Under the pieces are notes generated by a model that made no database searches, was not told the DNA's origin, and saw nothing but the letters and a program-made list of their open reading frames with translations. 38,205 bases of DNA from Reyranella sp. (GTDB taxonomy: Bacteria; Pseudomonadota; Alphaproteobacteria; Reyranellales; Reyranellaceae), in NCBI GenBank assembly GCA_021732285.1, contig JAKFVH010000279.1, forward strand, positions 1-38,205, in the 5' to 3' direction. The number at the start of each line of letters is the position of its first letter. Position 1 is the first letter of the stretch. Both the position numbers and the translations under genes were made by a program. Positions 34,404 through 38,205 of the stretch are shown one piece after another.

Positions 34404-36919
34404 GGCCCGACCAGGCTCACGGTGCACGCGTCGCCACCGACGCTGCCCTGTGCGTAGACGCCCCGTCCGCTCAGCTTGCCGCTCATCGTTCCGCTGCCAC
34501 CGCCGACCGGCCCGCCCGTCTGGCCAGCGGCACCGGCCATCGTCGAAACGGAAATCGTCATGCTGTCTCCTGCGATTTGCACCCGCAGCGTTCGGTTCCC
34601 GCCCGAAAGCGAGCCTGCACCGCCGGCGACGTTACCCTGAACCGACACGCGCCCGCTCATCTTGCAGTCCAGCGCGCCGAACCACAGGCCATCGCGCCCT
34701 GCCGGAGTAGCGGCTGGTGCCGGCGCGGCGGCGGCCGGGACAGGCGCGGTCGGTGCCGCGGGGGCTGCGGCACGCGCCTTGGCCTCATCCTCGGCCTTGC
34801 GCTTGGCTTCCTCCGCCTTCTTCTTCTCGTCGTCGTCGAACCTTGTCACCGCTGCCGCCGCCTCCTTCAGCAGCACCTGTTGCTGTGCCGCCGTCAGGAA
34901 GCCGGTCGACGGCAGGCCGCGGGCCTTCTGCCAGGCCGCGATCATCTCGCGCGAGCGCGCGCCGAACGCGCCATCGGCGCCGCGCGTGTCAAAGCCCTGC
35001 GCAGTGAGAGCGACCTGCAGGCGCTGGCGGTCGGGCACGCCAAGCCGCAACGCCGTCTCCGCCGCTTCGGCGGCCTTGCGATCGGTGTCGTCGGCCTGCC
35101 GCTTGGCGGCGTCCGCGTCGGCCTTCCACCGGGCAGCCTCGTCGTCCAGACGCTTCTTCTCGGCGGCGGTGGCTTCAGCCTTCTGGCGCGCGTCGTCGTC
35201 GAGGCGCTTCTTGTCCGCCGCGGCGGCCGCGGCGGCTTTCTGGCGCGCTTCGTCGTCGAGACGTTTTTTCTCCGCCGCCGCGCTGGCCTCGGCCTGCTGC
35301 TGACGCAGGGCGTCCGCCTCGGCTTGCCGTTTGGCGGCATCGGCGCGCAGGCGCGCGGCCTCGTCCTCCGCCTTCTGACGGGCCGCCTCGGCCGCGGCGA
35401 CGGCCTCGCGGGCGCGCTGGATCTCGGCGTCGGCCTGGCGCTTGGCCTCGGCTTCGGCGTCGGCGCGCCGCTTGGCCTCGTCAGCGTCGGCCTGGCGCTT
35501 GGCGGCGGCATCGGCCTCGGCCTTCTGACGCGCTGCTTCGGCGGCCTCGCGATCGCGCACCGTCTGGGCGGCGGCGTTGCGTTGCGCCTCGTCTTCCTGG
35601 CGCTTGCGTTCGGCGGCCTCGGCGTCGGCCTTGCGCCTGGCCTCGAGGTCGGCCTGGCGCTGGCGTTCCTCGTCGTCGCGCCGCTTCGCCGCCGCCTCGG
35701 CGGCAGCGAGCGCGGCGCGTGCTCGTGTGACTTCCTTGTCGACGTCGGCCACCGCCTTCTCGGCTTCGACGGCCGACTTGGGCGCGAGCAGCAGGTAGCC
35801 ACCCCCCAGCACGAGCAGCAGCGCGAGCACGCTACCGCCGATCCACGCCGCCTTGCCACGTCCGATCGGGCGGCGCGTTGGCGGCGCCACCTTGACCGTC
35901 GCCGCCTCTGCCGGGCCGGCCGGCAGCCTCACCGTTCGATCGCCGGCCGATGTGGCCATTAGGACCTTGCGCCACTGGCCGACGGATTGCGGCCGGTCCG
36001 CGGCATGGACCGACAGCGCCTGGTCGATGCCGTCCAGAAGCCCGGGCCGCCACCCGCCTCCGGCGATCCGCGACAACGGCTCGTAGACATCGTCGAGGAT
36101 GCGGTCGAATGCGTTGGGCGGCGTCTTGCCGGTGATCGCCTGATAGACCGTCGCCGCCAGTCCGTAGATGTCGGTCCACGGCCCCTGCTTGGCCGACGTG
36201 AACTGCTCGGGCGCGGCGTAGCCCGGCGTGAAGATCGCCGTCATGGCGACGCTGCTGCCGGCGAGCGCCGCACGCGCGGCGCCGAAATCGATCAGGGTCG
36301 GGATGCCGCGCTGGTCGACCAGGATGTTCGCCGGCTTGATGTCGCGGTGCAGGAAGCCCGCGCCGTGCACCTCTTCCAGGCCGTCGAGCAAAGGCAGCAG
36401 GAGCCGGTCGATCGCCGCCGGGTCGAGCCGCCCGTCGCGCTGAAGGCGGACGGCCAGCGTTTCGCCGCGCGCCAACGCCATCACCATGTAGGCCGTGCCG
36501 TTGGCCTCGAGGAAGTCGAGCACGCGCACGACCGACGTCATGTGGTCGAGCTTGGCCAATGTCCGCGCCTCGTCGAGGAAGCGCTCGCGACCGCTCAGGA
36601 AGTCGTTCGCCGTCGCCGTCGAGCGCGGCACCACGGTCTCGCCGCCCTCGCGCAAGGCAAGCGCCGTCGGCAGGTACTCCTTGATGGCGACGTCGCGATG
36701 AAGGGTCGTGTCACGAGCCAGGTAGGTGATGCCGAAACCGCCCTGACCGATGACCTCGCGAATCTCGTAGTGGCGCAGCTTCAGCCCGGGCGACAACACG
36801 CCCTTGGTCGCCTCGACATCCAACCCGCTCCGGATCTGTCCCGACGATTCCGTCACCTGCGAGCCCCCAAGCCGCGGCAGCGACGCCGCGATCGCGCTTA
36901 CGCCTGACGCATACTCCAC
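34400..36919 (-). CDS. Transmembrane Ser/Thr protein kinase with periplasmic coiled coil and peptidoglycan-binding domain
   Basis: An 839-aa membrane kinase. Kinase domain about 51-320: glycine loop IGQGGFGITYL, VAIK Lys80, catalytic HRDIKPAN (Asp191), DFG (209-211) and APE (234-236), all intact, with the IKEYLP form common in proteobacterial kinases. One membrane helix (about 356-377) leads outside to a long Ala/Lys/Glu/Arg coiled coil (about 381-620, TolA-like), a PG_binding_1-like unit (about 624-682, GFDTRGADGAFGARSR and GLPSTGFLTAAQQ), a second charged helix, a Pro/Ala linker and a 100-residue Gly/Ser-rich beta domain with two cysteines. I infer a sensor of the cell wall. The start is GTG at 36919 without a ribosome site; GTG at about 36856 is an alternative. 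It heads the operon. Confidence 0.93.
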   Translation of the reverse strand: MEYASGVSAIAASLPRLGGSQVTESSGQIRSGLDVEATKGVLSPGLKLRHYEIREVIGQGGFGITYLARDTTLHRDVAIKEYLPTALALREGGETVVPRSTATANDFLSGRERFLDEARTLAKLDHMTSVVRVLDFLEANGTAYMVMALARGETLAVRLQRDGRLDPAAIDRLLLPLLDGLEEVHGAGFLHRDIKPANILVDQRGIPTLIDFGAARAALAGSSVAMTAIFTPGYAAPEQFTSAKQGPWTDIYGLAATVYQAITGKTPPNAFDRILDDVYEPLSRIAGGGWRPGLLDGIDQALSVHAADRPQSVGQWRKVLMATSAGDRTVRLPAGPAEAATVKVAPPTRRPIGRGKAAWIGGSVLALLLVLGGGYLLLAPKSAVEAEKAVADVDKEVTRARAALAAAEAAAKRRDDEERQRQADLEARRKADAEAAERKRQEDEAQRNAAAQTVRDREAAEAARQKAEADAAAKRQADADEAKRRADAEAEAKRQADAEIQRAREAVAAAEAARQKAEDEAARLRADAAKRQAEADALRQQQAEASAAAEKKRLDDEARQKAAAAAAADKKRLDDDARQKAEATAAEKKRLDDEAARWKADADAAKRQADDTDRKAAEAAETALRLGVPDRQRLQVALTAQGFDTRGADGAFGARSREMIAAWQKARGLPSTGFLTAAQQQVLLKEAAAAVTRFDDDEKKKAEEAKRKAEDEAKARAAAPAAPTAPVPAAAAPAPAATPAGRDGLWFGALDCKMSGRVSVQGNVAGGAGSLSGGNRTLRVQIAGDSMTISVSTMAGAAGQTGGPVGGGSGTMSGKLSGRGVYAQGSVGGDACTVSLVGP

Positions 36920-36972
36920 AAAGTGAACTGACCGAGAATTCTAACCCAAGGCGCGAAACCGCGGAAGCAAGC

Positions 36973-38205
36973 TTACGACGCCGCCGCCTTGCCCTCATTC
37001 TCGGCGATGCGGCGGGCGGCCATGGCCTCGATTTCGGTGCGAACGGTCGGGCGCTTGTCGAGCAGCGCCCGGAAATCCTTGCGGTACAGCGCCAGCAGAT
37101 GGCAGTAGCCGTCGGAGACCACGTCGGCACTGCGCGGGCTGTCGCTGATCAGGCCCATCTCGCCGACGAAGTCGCCTTCCTTCAGGGTCACCTGGAAGTT
37201 CGGCAGTTGCACCGTCACCTCGCCGGCGGCGATGAAGTACATCGAATCGGGCGGACCACCCACCCGGATGATCTTCTCGCCCGGCAGCGCCACCACGGCG
37301 CGCAGCCGCTTGCTGAGTTCGACCACCGCCGGCCGGTCGAGCGAGGCGAACAGCGGCACGCGCTCGATCATCTTGGCCAGCTCAAGGCCGAGATCGAGCG
37401 GCGGCCGCTTGCTGATGGCGCCGCGGCGCTCGGTGAGCTGCTCGCGCAGGTCGTTGTAGACCTCGCGGCTGATGATGCCCTCCTTCAGGCGGCGATTGTA
37501 CTCGGTCGATTCGAACCGGATGGCCGCGCGCTCGAGCTGCCGCGTCTCGATCGATTCGGCGTAGCCGGGATACTGCAGCGACAGGGCCTTGAAGGCGCTG
37601 TCGACCGCTTCCAGGCGGTTGTCGATCACGGCGGCGAGGGCCGCCTCGGCGTCGCTGCCCAAAAGGTCCGCCACCGAGCTGATGTTGAAGGCGGCAAGCT
37701 CGGTCAGCACGCTCTGGGTTACCATCAGGGTCTCGAAGCGGTCGGCCAGGCGCTCGGTCAGCATGCGCTCGAAGCCGAGCCGCCGGTGCAGCCACAAAGC
37801 GAGGCGAAAGCCGAGGTCGGGCCGCGAGATGTCGACCAGCCACTCCTCGTAGCCCGCCACGCCCTTGTCGCGCACACTGTCGATCAGCCGGTCGGCGTCC
37901 GCCGTCAGCACGGCGACCATGCGGCGCGACAGGATCTGCTGCTCGAACTGTTCGAGGTAGAGCTCCTTCTCGCGCGTGCACAGCGTCACCAGGCCGACCT
38001 TGACGCGCTCGTCGAGGTCGAGCGCCAGCTCGGCCGGAACCGCCTCGACTTCGGCTTCGCCGGCCGAGGCCGGGTCGGCAGCGAGGCCCTCGATGCGCGC
38101 GCTGCGGCGACGGATGATCTGCGCCAGATGGCGGTCGACGTTGACCTTCGACAGCGCCAGCACGCGGTCGCGCAGGGCAAGCTCCAGGCGCGACAGCTTG
38201 TCGAG
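36973..38205 (-). CDS. Antiporter-like protein, C-terminal part with cyclic-nucleotide-binding domain (5' partial)
   Basis: The frame is open to the window edge, so the N-terminus is missing; 410 aa are visible. They hold a helical cytoplasmic region (about 1-280) and a cNMP-binding domain (about 281-395) with LFASLDRPAVVELSKRL at its start and the phosphate-binding cassette GEMGLISDSPRSADV, including the key Glu and Arg. This layout is that of the cytoplasmic half of CPA1/NhaP-type Na+/H+ antiporters carrying a cNMP domain, but no transmembrane helix lies within the window, so the transporter part is inference. It is upstream of the kinase gene on the same strand (53 nt gap). Confidence 0.7.
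   Translation of the reverse strand, partial: LDKLSRLELALRDRVLALSKVNVDRHLAQIIRRRSARIEGLAADPASAGEAEVEAVPAELALDLDERVKVGLVTLCTREKELYLEQFEQQILSRRMVAVLTADADRLIDSVRDKGVAGYEEWLVDISRPDLGFRLALWLHRRLGFERMLTERLADRFETLMVTQSVLTELAAFNISSVADLLGSDAEAALAAVIDNRLEAVDSAFKALSLQYPGYAESIETRQLERAAIRFESTEYNRRLKEGIISREVYNDLREQLTERRGAISKRPPLDLGLELAKMIERVPLFASLDRPAVVELSKRLRAVVALPGEKIIRVGGPPDSMYFIAAGEVTVQLPNFQVTLKEGDFVGEMGLISDSPRSADVVSDGYCHLLALYRKDFRALLDKRPTVRTEIEAMAARRIAENEGKAAAS

Noticed and set aside
34900-35760. Long run of Ala/Lys/Glu/Arg codons resembling a DNA tandem repeat
   Set aside because: The units are irregular at base level and explained by the coiled coil of the kinase; not a satellite or CRISPR.
34331-35962. 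A 543-aa + strand frame rich in Leu, Gly and Arg opposite the kinase coiled coil
   Set aside because: The membrane-like look comes from reading the Ala/Lys/Glu repeat codons backwards; no start context and no partner.

Overview
The window is GC-rich (by eye about two thirds G+C) and densely coded, with short intergenic gaps, ATGA-type start/stop overlaps and a strong third-position G/C bias. The gene set points to a free-living alphaproteobacterium: a split gatCA/gatB set, an FNR-type regulator, PPK2, several orphan tripartite-tricarboxylate (Bug/TctC) receptors and Hsp20-Lon. The style resembles Reyranella or other Rhodospirillales-like genomes, but the genus is a guess. I saw no rRNA, tRNA, CRISPR array, phage or intact insertion sequence.

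Region by region. 1-3078: 3' end of an Asp/Glu racemase-like gene (+), then lon and an Hsp20 gene (-), overlapping by 4 nt. 3075-4367: a secreted family VIII esterase/beta-lactamase-like protein. 4432-8976 (-): a compact operon of GldA-like ATPase, GldF-like permease, GldG-like protein, DUF4340-type protein and a HupE/UreJ-type membrane protein. 9059-11176 (-): a secreted lactonase-like metallo-beta-lactamase and a Tat-exported cyclase-family protein. 11291-12796 (+): a CobW/COG0523 GTPase and an SRPBCC protein, each broken by one extra base. 12888-16625: a GST, two + strand genes (a glyoxalase-like protein and a propeller-like secreted protein) and a second metallo-beta-lactamase, separated by palindromic repeats. 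16769-19144 (-): gatB and an exported MTA/SAH-nucleosidase-like protein. 19226-21928 (+): a small VOC protein, an orphan ribbon-helix-helix protein, a Bug receptor, a small unknown protein and a Tat-exported unknown protein. 22048-24137 (-): an FNR-type regulator, a 144-aa unknown and ppk2. 24274-26272 (+): two tandem Bug receptors, then a remnant of a small multidrug resistance protein. 26636-29010 (-): an N-acyl-D-amino-acid deacylase and a LysE-type exporter; 29040 (+): an orotate-type phosphoribosyltransferase; 29616 (-): a fourth Bug receptor. 30686-32479 (-): gatC-gatA. 32548-36919 (-): a transmembrane Ser/Thr kinase followed by four tandem paralogous secreted proteins. 36973-38205 (-): the C-terminal part of an antiporter-like protein with a cyclic-nucleotide-binding domain, cut by the window edge.

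The strongest candidates for something undescribed are: (1) the kinase operon, where a membrane kinase with a periplasmic coiled coil and peptidoglycan-binding domain is translationally coupled to four copies of a small four-cysteine secreted family; (2) a local FNR circuit, in which a regulator with a full set of Fe-S cysteines lies between an exact TTGAT-N4-ATCAA site (ahead of ppk2) and a near-exact one (ahead of a Tat-exported unknown); and (3) the Gld-like exporter operon ending in a HupE/UreJ-type protein. Two families of long palindromic intergenic repeats sit at gene ends. Three genes carry single-base +1 frameshifts, which are either real decay or sequence errors. The only stretch above 300 bases without a full gene is 26273-26635, which holds a strong hairpin and the transporter remnant.
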